NCBI GenBank assembly: GCA_937980205.1
Contig: CALJKW010000055.1
Span: 372,001-436,000 of the forward strand
Length of the DNA stretch: 64,000 nt
DNA from: an uncultured Myxococcales bacterium
Lineage (GTDB): Bacteria; Myxococcota; Myxococcia; Myxococcales; Myxococcaceae
Reading direction: 5' to 3'
Part shown: positions 30,401 to 37,129 of the stretch, piece by piece
How the letters are laid out: each line of letters starts with the position of its first letter
How positions within the stretch are numbered: the stretch's first letter is position 1
Notes under the pieces: model-generated
Told to the model about the DNA's origin: nothing
The model's input: only the letters and a program-made list of their open reading frames with translations
Databases searched by the model: none
Translations under genes and position numbers: made by a program

Positions 30401-31339
30401 CGCGCGCGGGCGCAAGAGCTCGATGCGGCGCTTCATCTCGAGCGCGCTCTCGATGCGGCCATCGCGCTCCTTCGCCAGCGCGGCGAGCACCAGCTCGTCG
30501 GCGTCCTTCGGCAGCGGCAGCTTGCTCACCGACGACGGCGCCGGTGGATCCATGACCAGGTGGGCGCGGATGAGGTCGGTGAGCGTGTCTCCGGTGAACG
30601 GCTTCTTGCCGGTGAGCAGCTCGAAGAAGATGACGCCGGCCGCGTAGACGTCGCAGCGCGGGTCGAGCACCTCGCCGGAGATCTGCTCCGGCGCCATGTA
30701 GCCCGGCGTGCCGCAGACGAGGCCCGTGCCGGTGAGGTTCTTGCCTTCCTGGTGCTGATCGCTCACCAGCTTCGCGATGCCGAAGTCGACGACCTTGGCG
30801 ATCTCCGAGCCGTCGCGCAGCTGCGCGATGAGCACGTTCTCGGGCTTCAAGTCGCGGTGCACGATGCCGAGGTGGTGGGCCTCCTGCAGCGCGGAGAGGA
30901 TCTGCATCATCAGCGACGACGCCCGCTCGAGATCGACCGGTGCGTGCTTCTCGAGCAGGCTGCGCAGCGAGCCGCCCTCGATCAGCTCCATCACCAGGTA
31001 CAGGTGCGGGCCGGCGCGGCCGAAGTCGATCACCTGCGCGATGTTCGGGTGCTTGAGCGCGCTGACCGCCTTCGCCTCGCGCTCGAAGCGGGCGACCGCG
31101 TTCTGATCGCCGAGCAGCTCGGGCTTGAGCGTCTTGATGCAGACCTGCCGGCCGAGGTTGGTCTGCTCGCCGATGTACACCTGACCCATCGCACCCGCGG
31201 CGAGCGCCTTGATCACGCGGTACGCGCCGAGCGTCTGGTTGATGAGCGGATCCGACGAGGCCTGGGGGACGAGAGCTCCGCAGTACGGACAGAACTTGCC
31301 ACCGCTCAAGAGCGGCTTCCCGCACTTCGGGCAGGTCAT
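27464..31339 (-). CDS. Kinase-cyclase-ATPase-TPR fusion signalling protein
   Basis: 1291 residues combining several signalling devices. Zinc ribbon 1 has C3, C6, C18 and C20-region Cys. The Ser/Thr kinase (about 39-310) has K69, HRDLKPEN at 161-168 and DFG at 185-187. Zinc ribbon 2 has C328, C331, C342 and C345. The class III nucleotide cyclase (about 385-555) has metal Asp D391 and D435, K431, N508 and R512. The AAA/STAND ATPase has P-loop GEPGMGKS at 601-608. The C-terminal half is TPR. All key residues of kinase and cyclase are present, so both could be active. There is no membrane segment. A TAGCAT box lies 10 bases before the ATG. Confidence 0.88.
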   Translation of the reverse strand: MTCPKCGKPLLSGGKFCPYCGALVPQASSDPLINQTLGAYRVIKALAAGAMGQVYIGEQTNLGRQVCIKTLKPELLGDQNAVARFEREAKAVSALKHPNIAQVIDFGRAGPHLYLVMELIEGGSLRSLLEKHAPVDLERASSLMMQILSALQEAHHLGIVHRDLKPENVLIAQLRDGSEIAKVVDFGIAKLVSDQHQEGKNLTGTGLVCGTPGYMAPEQISGEVLDPRCDVYAAGVIFFELLTGKKPFTGDTLTDLIRAHLVMDPPAPSSVSKLPLPKDADELVLAALAKERDGRIESALEMKRRIELLRPRARVTSGNQPALKVVTCPRCQAQQPVGQKFCGQCGGQLPAYDATDAALKQVLPPQLATHVQQLTSSLGAERRQATIIFGDISGFTAMSERQSPEKVREIMNRCFDGMVEAVARYDGSVDKFIGDAIMVVFGAPNAHEDDPERAVRCAMEMQAYLTEVNKTLASPLKMRIGINSGAVVAGGVGGQRRMDYTVMGDTVNLAQRLEAAAAPGKILVSAAVKRLTDRVVRYRDLPPINVKGKTEPIAIYEVEGLWKSERPAADVFIGRRNELGRIDQLLKQLKGGKPGGVVFLGEPGMGKSALIEETVRLCAAGGIRTTVARAKKMIAPGELELLRDALFGVCGKLPSSDAEADKLLDELVGLGVHHQDIARLKHVFGSNPMPRGYDREETRRLALSAATNALLAVARSKHGLCVLLDDAHLADASSLQYFDEITRLAKGTPFGLVAMARGGHADRVLKRVPRLELSPMPAAELLQIVRQQLGGNAVPERLTQVIEERAEGNPFVAIEIVRTLIDTSALQLRGGAWTMSGSSDAVQLPDSIAQMVAARIDALQPNTKAFLRCAALHGRVFPVELIAQALEDAGVDVAQAVAEARNKAFLVDVVAPPGCLQFRQEFVHQLLLKNVGEADKKHLHGRLADALELGLPSGDSHPAEAMARHSLAAGRTRKAATYFSLSAEHLASRSALPAAIEAYQKAITLTQAEAQKLSGNPADAWKQVVTLATKAAPLQGIIATSDAWGLLDDVLKRAPASLDPKARANALHQRGLLELRLGRAPDAVQSISEAQRLYGPDLPTEQQASLYVDLASAKEAMGDNAGATHLLLDALKAVAGRRLTDKDLMWKALNQLGRIQLKVGDPSKAMEFFQTARAQAQKALAVVGEVRALTNLAAAVGAQGHVSDSEKLFTEALELARKECDAIDIARISFNLGRLAAAGGRIDEARRRLDEAVRVANDVGWREGLASATQALEALGARTPQAEGTIQLPKH

Positions 31340-31349
31340 CTGTGGGCAG

Positions 31350-31355
31350 ATGCTA
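31350..31355 (-). promoter_or_regulatory. -10-like box of the kinase-cyclase fusion gene
   Basis: Minus-strand TAGCAT is 10 bases before the ATG at 31339. It overlaps the last codons of the upstream SDR gene's 3-prime side, so the fusion gene can be transcribed separately from that gene. Confidence 0.4.
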
Positions 31356-31357
31356 CC

Positions 31358-32161
31358 TCAGGCGCCGGTCAGCTCCCTGCTCGCGGCGACGACCCGCTGC
31401 GCGGTGGCGTCGTCCACCTTGACGGGCTGCGAGACGTCGGTGCGCCCCGGCTTCGGGAAGTAGGAGCCCGACGCCCAGCCCTCGCTCGTCGCGAGGTGCA
31501 GCGGGTTCGCGGCGGCCTTGTGCAGCGAGACGCCGACCACCGGCGTCAGCACCGTGAAGCCGATGCGGAAGGCCAGCGGCATCGCGCGCATGATCTCGGT
31601 CTTCACCAGCCCCACGTTGCACAGCGCGAGCTTCACCCGTGGCTCTTCCTTCACGAACACCGAGGCCCAGTAGTGGTTCGCGATCTGGATCTGCGACAGC
31701 GCGCCCATGCCGGGGAACGGCTTGAAGCGGGGGAACTGCGAGAAGTCGAGCTTCGTGTCGAGCGGGACGCCCGCGACGATCAGGATCACCGTCGGCGTCG
31801 GCGCCGCGCGAAGCTGCGGCCGCAAGAACTGCGTGAGGTGGTAGCGCGAGAGGTAGTTCACCGCGAAGACGGGGTGCAGATCGTCGGCGGTGCGCTCGTC
31901 TTTGAGCGTCAGCATGCCCGCCGAGTGCACGAGGCCGTCGATCGGCGCATCGCCGAGCTGCTTCGCTGCTTCACGCACGCCGGCGTTCGTCGACAGATCC
32001 ACGGCGAGCGCCTTCGCCTTCGAGCCCAGCGCGCCGGCCGCGGCGTCGTTCTTCTGCTGCGAGCGGCCGAGCAGGACGACCTCGTGGCCCTTGCTGACGA
32101 AGCCGCGGGCGATCTCCAGCCCGATGCCGCTGTTGCCTCCGGTGATGACGTATCGGCCCAT
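31358..32161 (-). CDS. SDR-fold protein lacking the catalytic residues
   Basis: 267 residues, Rossmann fold of the short-chain dehydrogenase type. The cofactor half is intact: TGGNSGIGLEIARG (7-20), LGRS, VDLS, HSAG (79-82) and N102. The active site is not: the Ser is replaced by Ala in LIVAGVP (A130), and the YxxxK reads LSQIQ (155-159), so both Tyr and Lys are gone. The sequence otherwise resembles the WWOX/retinol-dehydrogenase-like SDRs (IANHYWASVF). It probably binds NAD(P) without catalysis, perhaps as a regulator. The ATG at 32161 has a strong purine-rich site (GGAAGGGGAGCC). Confidence 0.75.
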   Translation of the reverse strand: MGRYVITGGNSGIGLEIARGFVSKGHEVVLLGRSQQKNDAAAGALGSKAKALAVDLSTNAGVREAAKQLGDAPIDGLVHSAGMLTLKDERTADDLHPVFAVNYLSRYHLTQFLRPQLRAAPTPTVILIVAGVPLDTKLDFSQFPRFKPFPGMGALSQIQIANHYWASVFVKEEPRVKLALCNVGLVKTEIMRAMPLAFRIGFTVLTPVVGVSLHKAAANPLHLATSEGWASGSYFPKPGRTDVSQPVKVDDATAQRVVAASRELTGA

Positions 32162-32244
32162 GGCTCCCCTTCCAATTGCGGTTCGGTAATTCGCCTGAAC
32201 AGCCGTCCCCATGCCTGGTTACGCGGCGCCACCGACAAATAAAC

Positions 32245-32979
32245 ATGAACGTCACGGTCCGCCGCGGTGATTGCCTCTGGTCGATTGCGCAGGCTCACGA
32301 TGTCTCGCTGAAGGCGCTCATCGCCGCCAACCCGCAGGTGAAGAACCCGTCGCTCATCTTCGCGGGCCAGCAGATCCGCATCCCCGGCGACACGTTCGAG
32401 CCGGCGCCGTCGAAGTCGCCACGGCCCTCGGGCTGGCAGGCGCGCGCCGTCGATGATCCGCGCTCGATCTTCAAGACGCAGTTCCGCTCGCGCTTCAACC
32501 CGACGGGGCCGTACCGCTCGAGCAACTGCGGCCCGGCCTCGCTCGCGATGGCGGTGAAGGCGTTCGGCCTCGAGCCGAAGGGGCTCACGCCCGAGCAGAG
32601 CATCGACCGCGTCCGCCGGCTCATGACCGGAAACGCCGACGACTCGGATCCGACGAGCGATGCCGAGCGCGAGCGCGGCGCCCGCCGGGCGGGGCTCCAC
32701 GCGCAGCACCTGCGGGGCCCCGGCAGCATCGACGAGCACCTCGCGAAGGGGCACATGATCACCCTCACCGGCCGACCCGTCGGGGCGTACCGCACGGCGT
32801 TCCCGAGCTACTCCGACTTCAGGGGGATGCACTCGATCCTCGTGGTCGGCAAGCGCCGCGACGGCCGCTACGTCGTGTGCGACCCGCTCTCGCATCACGG
32901 CCCGCGGCTGCTCACGCGCGCGCAGCTCGCGGCGTACTGGTCCCAGGGCGGCGGCAGCGGCACCGCGGTGTGGCGCTGA
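32245..32979 (+). CDS. LysM protein with C39-like cysteine peptidase domain
   Basis: 244 residues. An N-terminal LysM domain (about 2-48: VTVRRGDCLWSIAQAH and IFAGQQIRIP) binds peptidoglycan glycans. A linker leads to a papain-fold domain of the C39-like type with C95 (SSNCGPASLAMAV), H196 (MHSILVVGK) and D213 (VVCDPLSHH). No classical signal peptide is seen, so export may be non-classical or the protein may act from within after lysis. A likely cell-wall-associated peptidase. It converges with the exonuclease gene two bases away. Confidence 0.8.
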   Translation: MNVTVRRGDCLWSIAQAHDVSLKALIAANPQVKNPSLIFAGQQIRIPGDTFEPAPSKSPRPSGWQARAVDDPRSIFKTQFRSRFNPTGPYRSSNCGPASLAMAVKAFGLEPKGLTPEQSIDRVRRLMTGNADDSDPTSDAERERGARRAGLHAQHLRGPGSIDEHLAKGHMITLTGRPVGAYRTAFPSYSDFRGMHSILVVGKRRDGRYVVCDPLSHHGPRLLTRAQLAAYWSQGGGSGTAVWR

Positions 32980-32981
32980 AG

Positions 32982-33851
32982 TCAGCCGCCGCCGAACAGA
33001 TCGATCTGCTGCTTCTTCTTCTTGCCCTTCCCGTCGGCCTCGTCCTTCGGGGGGAGCTCCTGCTCGGGGCCTTCGATGATCCCTGCCGGGTCGAACAACG
33101 AGCCTTCGAAGATCGCGGTGACGGGGCCGTGGTCGCTGGTGCCGAACAGGCGCTCGACGCGGCAGCTCTTCACCATGCCGGCGATCGGGTCACTCACCAG
33201 CACGTAGTCGAGGCGCCAGCCGATGTTCCGCTCCTTGTGCTGTCTCCACGGAGCCCACCACGTGAACAGCTCGTCGTTCGTCGCGTTCTGCTCGCGCAGG
33301 ACGTCGTGCAGCCCGGCCTCGAGCATGCGGCGGATGAGCGCGCGCTCTTCCTGCGTCTGGCCGATCTGATTCGGGCTGTAGAGCTTCGGGTGCACGTCGC
33401 GCTTCTCGAACGCGACGTTGAGGTCGCCGCAGAGCACGAGCTTGCGCCCCTTCGCGTGCGAGTCGTTCACGAAGCCGACCATCGCCTGCAGGAAGCGCAT
33501 CTTCGCGGGGAAGTCTTTGCCGCCGTTCGGCACGTAGATCGACGCGATGTCGACGTCGCCGAGCGCGCAGGTGACGATGCGCGACTCGTGATCGAACGCG
33601 GGGTGACCGAAGACGGGCCGCTTCGGGGCGAACTCCTTGCGGACGTGCAGCGCGACGCCGCTGTAGCCGCCGGCGCCTCCGTGCCAGTAGCAGTGGTAGC
33701 CCTCGAGGCGGCAGATCGTCTCGGGGATCTGGGCGAGCGAGGCTTTGATCTCCTGGAGGCAGATGACGTCGGGCTTCTCTTTCAACAGCCACTCGGTGAG
33801 CTGCCCCTCGCGGGCGCGCAGGCCATTGACGTTCCAGGTCGTGATCTTCAT
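32982..33851 (-). CDS. xthA: Exodeoxyribonuclease III with C-terminal clamp-binding-like tail
   Basis: AP endonuclease/3-prime exonuclease of base-excision repair, 289 residues (usual 255-270). Family residues are WNVNGLRA at the start, VICLQEIK (catalytic Glu), GGYSGVALH, IYVPNGG, LCGDLNVA, RLDYVLVS and TSDHGPV (catalytic Asp-His). The extra C-terminal tail is charged (PPKDEADGKGKKKK) and ends QQIDLFGGG; QIDLF (282-286) fits the QxxLF consensus by which bacterial proteins bind the DNA polymerase sliding clamp. The enzyme call is sure; the clamp motif is a prediction. Confidence 0.93.
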   Translation of the reverse strand: MKITTWNVNGLRAREGQLTEWLLKEKPDVICLQEIKASLAQIPETICRLEGYHCYWHGGAGGYSGVALHVRKEFAPKRPVFGHPAFDHESRIVTCALGDVDIASIYVPNGGKDFPAKMRFLQAMVGFVNDSHAKGRKLVLCGDLNVAFEKRDVHPKLYSPNQIGQTQEERALIRRMLEAGLHDVLREQNATNDELFTWWAPWRQHKERNIGWRLDYVLVSDPIAGMVKSCRVERLFGTSDHGPVTAIFEGSLFDPAGIIEGPEQELPPKDEADGKGKKKKQQIDLFGGG

Positions 33852-33885
33852 GGACGTGCCGTTGTTTGACGGTGCGTCCTAGCAG

Positions 33886-34473
33886 CTACTTCGCCAGCGT
33901 CGGCAGCTTCTTCGCCTTGCCGTTCGCCGGAGCGCGCGTCGAGTAGTTCACGACGCCGTCTTCATCGACCCAGCTGTACACGTCGGGCCCGGGCTCGCGC
34001 GGCGGCAGCGGCTTCGGCGGCTCCGGCGGAGGAGGCGGCGGCAGCGGCGCGGCCACCGGAGCCGGCGGCGCCGGCTGCTCGATCACGATCACCTGCGGCG
34101 GAGGCGCCGGCGCCGGAGCGGCCTTCTCGACCACGACCTCACGCTCGATGATCACCTGCTGCGGCGGAGGCTGCGGCGCCTGCTGTTGCACCTGCGTCCA
34201 GTAGTAGATGGGGACCACGGCGGGCGCGACCACGTGGCCGGGCCAGTAGCCGCCCGTGTGGTTGGTGACGGGCACGAGCGGCTGAATGCCGGCGCCGTTG
34301 TTCACCCACGACGGAGTCGCCGGCCCGTAGGCCTGCCCCAGACCGCCGCTCCACGTGGCGCCGGCGCCGACCTGGGACCACGAGGGACCGAACGCCGTTC
34401 CACCACGGAAGCCGAAGCGGCCCTGGGCGAGAGCAGCCGAAGCGACCAGCAAGCTGAGGAAGATCCACCGCAT
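33886..34473 (-). CDS. Secreted Pro-rich protein with C-terminal DUF4124-like segment
   Basis: 195 residues. Sec signal peptide (about 1-17, ending ASAALAQ), a Gly/Tyr/Trp-rich region, a Pro-rich middle with VIIEREVVVEK and PPQVIVIEQP, and a C-terminal segment DVYSWVDEDGVVNYST that resembles the short DUF4124 domain of exported proteins. No enzymatic motifs. A TACTGT box 7 bases before the ATG supports this start over the TTG two codons earlier. Probably periplasmic or outer-envelope. Function unknown. Confidence 0.7.
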   Translation of the reverse strand: MRWIFLSLLVASAALAQGRFGFRGGTAFGPSWSQVGAGATWSGGLGQAYGPATPSWVNNGAGIQPLVPVTNHTGGYWPGHVVAPAVVPIYYWTQVQQQAPQPPPQQVIIEREVVVEKAAPAPAPPPQVIVIEQPAPPAPVAAPLPPPPPPEPPKPLPPREPGPDVYSWVDEDGVVNYSTRAPANGKAKKLPTLAK

Positions 34474-34480
34474 GTCCAAG

Positions 34481-34486
34481 ACAGTA
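34481..34486 (-). promoter_or_regulatory. -10-like box of the DUF4124-like gene
   Basis: Minus-strand TACTGT is 7 bases before the ATG at 34473 and nothing resembling a Shine-Dalgarno lies between, so a leaderless mRNA is likely. Confidence 0.45.
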
Positions 34487-34494
34487 ATCCCGTG

Positions 34495-34881
34495 TCAGCC
34501 CGGACTCCACCCGGGCGGGGCCAGCTGGAACTTCTCGAAGGCAAAGGGGGGCGCCACGGTGCAGCCCACCAGGCTGTAGGCGCCCAGTGACCGGGCCGAC
34601 TGCCAGGTCGCCTTCTGGACGATGAACTGGGGCCGCTCGGGGGACAGCACGATCGTCTGCGTGGTGCGCCCGTCGCGGGAGATGCTCAGCTCGAGCGGCT
34701 CGCCGCCGTAGAAGTGCCAGCCTTCGGAGGCGTGCAGCACCCGGTGCCAGCGCGAGGTCTCGCCGCGCTTGAGCAGGAAGTAGATGGCGGTGGAGGCGTC
34801 GTCCCGGAACGTCTCGATGTAGTGACCACCTTCGGGATGAGCCTGAAGGCCCAGCGAAGTGATGAGGTCGTCCGCGGTCAT
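34495..34881 (-). CDS. DUF985-type cupin
   Basis: 128 residues, single cupin barrel of the DUF985/cupin_5 family. Family blocks are LGLQAHPEGGHYIETFRDD at the start, SRWHRVLHASEGWHFYGGEPLEL (metal-ligand region) and LVGCTVAPPFAFEKFQLA at the end. Members are small cytoplasmic proteins, sometimes isomerases or binding proteins; activity here is unknown. I chose the ATG at 34881, which fits the family N-terminus (MTADDLI). An ATG at 34902 is possible but overlaps the start region of the divergent gene. Confidence 0.82.
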   Translation of the reverse strand: MTADDLITSLGLQAHPEGGHYIETFRDDASTAIYFLLKRGETSRWHRVLHASEGWHFYGGEPLELSISRDGRTTQTIVLSPERPQFIVQKATWQSARSLGAYSLVGCTVAPPFAFEKFQLAPPGWSPG

Positions 34882-34892
34882 CGTCGCGTAGG

Positions 34893-34902
34893 CTTCTACC
34901 AT
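34893..34902. promoter_or_regulatory. Back-to-back -10 boxes of cupin and deoxyribosyltransferase-like genes
   Basis: CTTCTACCAT gives TACCAT rightward (34897-34902), 8 bases before the TTG at 34911. It gives TAGAAG leftward (34898-34893), 11 bases before the ATG at 34881. The two boxes share TA, the same design as at 12483-12492. Confidence 0.45.
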
Positions 34903-34910
34903 TGGTCGTC

Positions 34911-35351
34911 TTGAAACCACCGGACGCGTTGCAGTGGCCCGAGGAGCTCGACAGCCGCGTCGTCTTCCTCGCGGGCTCGATCGACGAGGGCGCCGCCGAG
35001 CCGTGGCAATCGCACGTCATCGGGGCGCTCGAGGATCTCGAGCTCGTGGTGCTCAACCCCCGCCGCGACGAGTGGGACGCGTCGCTCCTGCGCGAGCAGG
35101 TGAAGTGGGAGCTCGACGGCCTCGAGCGCGCCGCGCTGATCGCGATGTACTTCGCGCCCGAGTCGAAGGCGCCCGTGACGCTGCTCGAGCTGGGGCTGTT
35201 CGCCAGATCCGAGCGCCTCGTCGTCTGCTGCCCCGAGGACTACTGGCGGCGGGGGAACGTGGAGATCGTCTGCCGGCGCTACGGCGCCGAGCTCTTCGAG
35301 ACCCTCGATCAGCTCATCGACCGCATCCGCGAGCACGCGAAGCGGCGCTGA
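34911..35351 (+). CDS. Nucleoside 2-deoxyribosyltransferase-like protein
   Basis: 146 residues. It has the pattern of the Nuc_deoxyrib_tr-type fold: VVFLAGSIDEG (nucleotide-binding strand and turn), WQSHVIGALEDLELVVLNPRRDEWD, REQVKWELDGLERA and YFAPESKAPVTLLELGLFA (Glu in the usual catalytic position). Such proteins cleave or transfer deoxyribose between bases, or occur in nucleotide-salvage and defence loci. Start at TTG 34911 (TTG 34902 is the alternative). It diverges from the cupin gene. The exact reaction is not provable from sequence alone. Confidence 0.78.
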   Translation: MKPPDALQWPEELDSRVVFLAGSIDEGAAEPWQSHVIGALEDLELVVLNPRRDEWDASLLREQVKWELDGLERAALIAMYFAPESKAPVTLLELGLFARSERLVVCCPEDYWRRGNVEIVCRRYGAELFETLDQLIDRIREHAKRR

Positions 35352-35357
35352 CTGCGT

Positions 35358-36134
35358 TCAGGGGGAAGAGAACCGGAACGTCACCGACGTCAGCCCGTCG
35401 ACGTTCATCACCGTCTTCGTGCCCGCCTGCAGCTCGGCCTGGGTCGGCATCACGGTCCGCCGGGCGCTGACGCTGTCGTTGCTGAAGACGTCGTTCTCGA
35501 AGGCGCTGAAGGCGAAGCCCTGGCTCATCAGCACGGCCGCGGTGAGCCGGCACGTGCCGGTCGTCGTCGTCCAGGTGGGGTTGAACGTATCGGTGACCGA
35601 CTCCGCCGTCGCCGTGGCGCTGGCCTGGTTCAGCGGGCAGAACAGCTCGATGCCGACGTCGGGATCCGAGAGATCGTCCCAGTCGCCGCCGCCGGGCTTC
35701 ATCGCCGCGACCTGGGCCGCGCTCGGCCGCACCGTCCACGTCGCGTTCACGTCGAACGGCATCTCGCAGGCACGCGACGTCGCGCCGCAGACCTGCCCGT
35801 TCAGGCACGCGACGCACGTCGCGCCCATCTTCCCGCAGGCGGTGTTCGCGGTACCGGCGAGGCAGTTGCCGAGCGAGCCACAGCACCCCGACGCGCAGGT
35901 CGTCGGCGAGCACGGCCCGGCGCTGCCGCCTCCCGAGCCCATCGAGCCGCCCGCGCCGCCGCCCGTGCTCGCCGCGCCGCCGCCGACGCCGCCGCCGACA
36001 CCGGTGCTGCCGCCCGTACCGCCGGTGCCGCCGGCCGCTCCACCCTCGCCGCCCTGACCACCGCCGGGCCGATTCACGATGACGTCCGTGGCGCCGCAGC
36101 CGGCGAGGAGGAAGAGCACGAGGACGGGGCGCAT
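35358..36134 (-). CDS. Cys-rich lipoprotein with Gly-rich linker
   Basis: 258 residues. Lipobox LFLLAGC at the start, a Gly/Ala/Ser/Thr-rich linker (about 24-72), a compact Cys module (CSPTTCASGCCGSLGNC, then CVACLNGQVC) and a C-terminal beta-rich domain of about 125 residues (for example VNATWTVRPSAAQVAAM and FSAFENDVFSNDSVSARRT) that looks like a secreted C2-like or jelly-roll domain. Probably surface exposed. It has the same lipobox-linker-Cys layout as the product of 13300-14034, without overall similarity. Function unknown. Confidence 0.72.
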   Translation of the reverse strand: MRPVLVLFLLAGCGATDVIVNRPGGGQGGEGGAAGGTGGTGGSTGVGGGVGGGAASTGGGAGGSMGSGGGSAGPCSPTTCASGCCGSLGNCLAGTANTACGKMGATCVACLNGQVCGATSRACEMPFDVNATWTVRPSAAQVAAMKPGGGDWDDLSDPDVGIELFCPLNQASATATAESVTDTFNPTWTTTTGTCRLTAAVLMSQGFAFSAFENDVFSNDSVSARRTVMPTQAELQAGTKTVMNVDGLTSVTFRFSSP

Positions 36135-36358
36135 GGCTCGGCGCAGTCTGCCTCAAGCTCAGCTCCGGCGTCGCGGAAGCCGCACGGCCGACTCGCCGAC
36201 CGTCCCACGCAGAGGACACTGGCGCGCCCGCCCGCACGTCCAGCCACGGGGAAGCCGTCGCGCCGTCGGCGCCAACACCGCGCAACCGCTCGCGGCGCCC
36301 TCGGGGCACGTGCGCTGCACTGGCCGCCTCCCCGAACCAGAAGGGGAAAGGAACCGAC
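36135..36358. other. Intergenic region between two divergent lipoprotein genes
   Basis: About 220 bases without a supportable gene. It must carry the promoters of both neighbours. The rightward gene has a clear Shine-Dalgarno (ggggaaagga) at its 3-prime end. I see no convincing -35/-10 pair and no repeat. Confidence 0.5.
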
Positions 36359-37117
36359 ATGCGCTCCACCGAAACGCGGCTCAGTCTCAGCATCACCCTC
36401 GTGGCTCTGTTCTCCTGCGTCGGAGAGGTCACGATCATCGACCCCGACGGCCCCGCCCGCAGCGAAGCGGCGCTGTGGCAGTGCCTCACCGAAGGCAACG
36501 ACGTCACGTGCGACGCCGCGCTGCCGGCACAGCCCGGCGAGTCGGGCGCGTACGCCTGCGAGGCGGCAGACCCGCGCGCGGTCTGCCCGCCACCCGCCGC
36601 GGTGAGCCGCACCCCGGGCCTCGACGCGCTGCTCACGCGAGCCGGAGCAGACGGCCGGTTCGACACCCTGCGCTGGGCCTGCCTGCTCACCGGAGCGCAC
36701 CAGCGCACCTGCGTGCGCGAGGTGGCTCCCAGCGCCCCCGAGAAGATCCCCACGGAGGGCGGCGAGGTGACCCAGCCTCCGCCTCCCGCCGCGTGTGACC
36801 CGGAGCTCTGGGAGGCGTACTTCGCGCAGCTCGCCACGTTCGAGTACCGCGCGCACGGCGTGAAGATCACGTTCCCCCGCGAGCTGTTCGACACCACCGC
36901 GAGCTTCGATGATCTCGCCATCGAGGCGACGCGCGTCCCCGCGAACGAGGGCGCCCCGAGCTGCGCCGAGGGCGAGTGGGCCATGCGGCAGCAGGCCTGG
37001 CTCGACGCGGTGATGAACAACTGCCTCGGGCTCAACCAGGAGATCCTGGTGATGTGCCAGCAGGCCGCGAACTACGCCCCGGCGCAGGGAGCCTGCGGCC
37101 GCACCGGCACCTGGTGA
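36359..37117 (+). CDS. Secreted Cys-containing protein of unknown function
   Basis: 252 residues. A signal peptide with a lipobox-like VALFSC (Cys20) is followed by a region with regularly spaced Cys (about 42-125), a Pro-rich hinge, and a helical C-terminal part (about 145-252) with paired Cys. No motif recognised. It has a good Shine-Dalgarno, GGGGAAAGGA, ending about 7 bases before the ATG. It is followed 12 bases on by the tandem diheme oxidoreductase gene in the same direction, so it may be part of that periplasmic electron-transfer unit (inference). Confidence 0.7.
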   Translation: MRSTETRLSLSITLVALFSCVGEVTIIDPDGPARSEAALWQCLTEGNDVTCDAALPAQPGESGAYACEAADPRAVCPPPAAVSRTPGLDALLTRAGADGRFDTLRWACLLTGAHQRTCVREVAPSAPEKIPTEGGEVTQPPPPAACDPELWEAYFAQLATFEYRAHGVKITFPRELFDTTASFDDLAIEATRVPANEGAPSCAEGEWAMRQQAWLDAVMNNCLGLNQEILVMCQQAANYAPAQGACGRTGTW

Positions 37118-37129
37118 GCGCAGGCGCCG

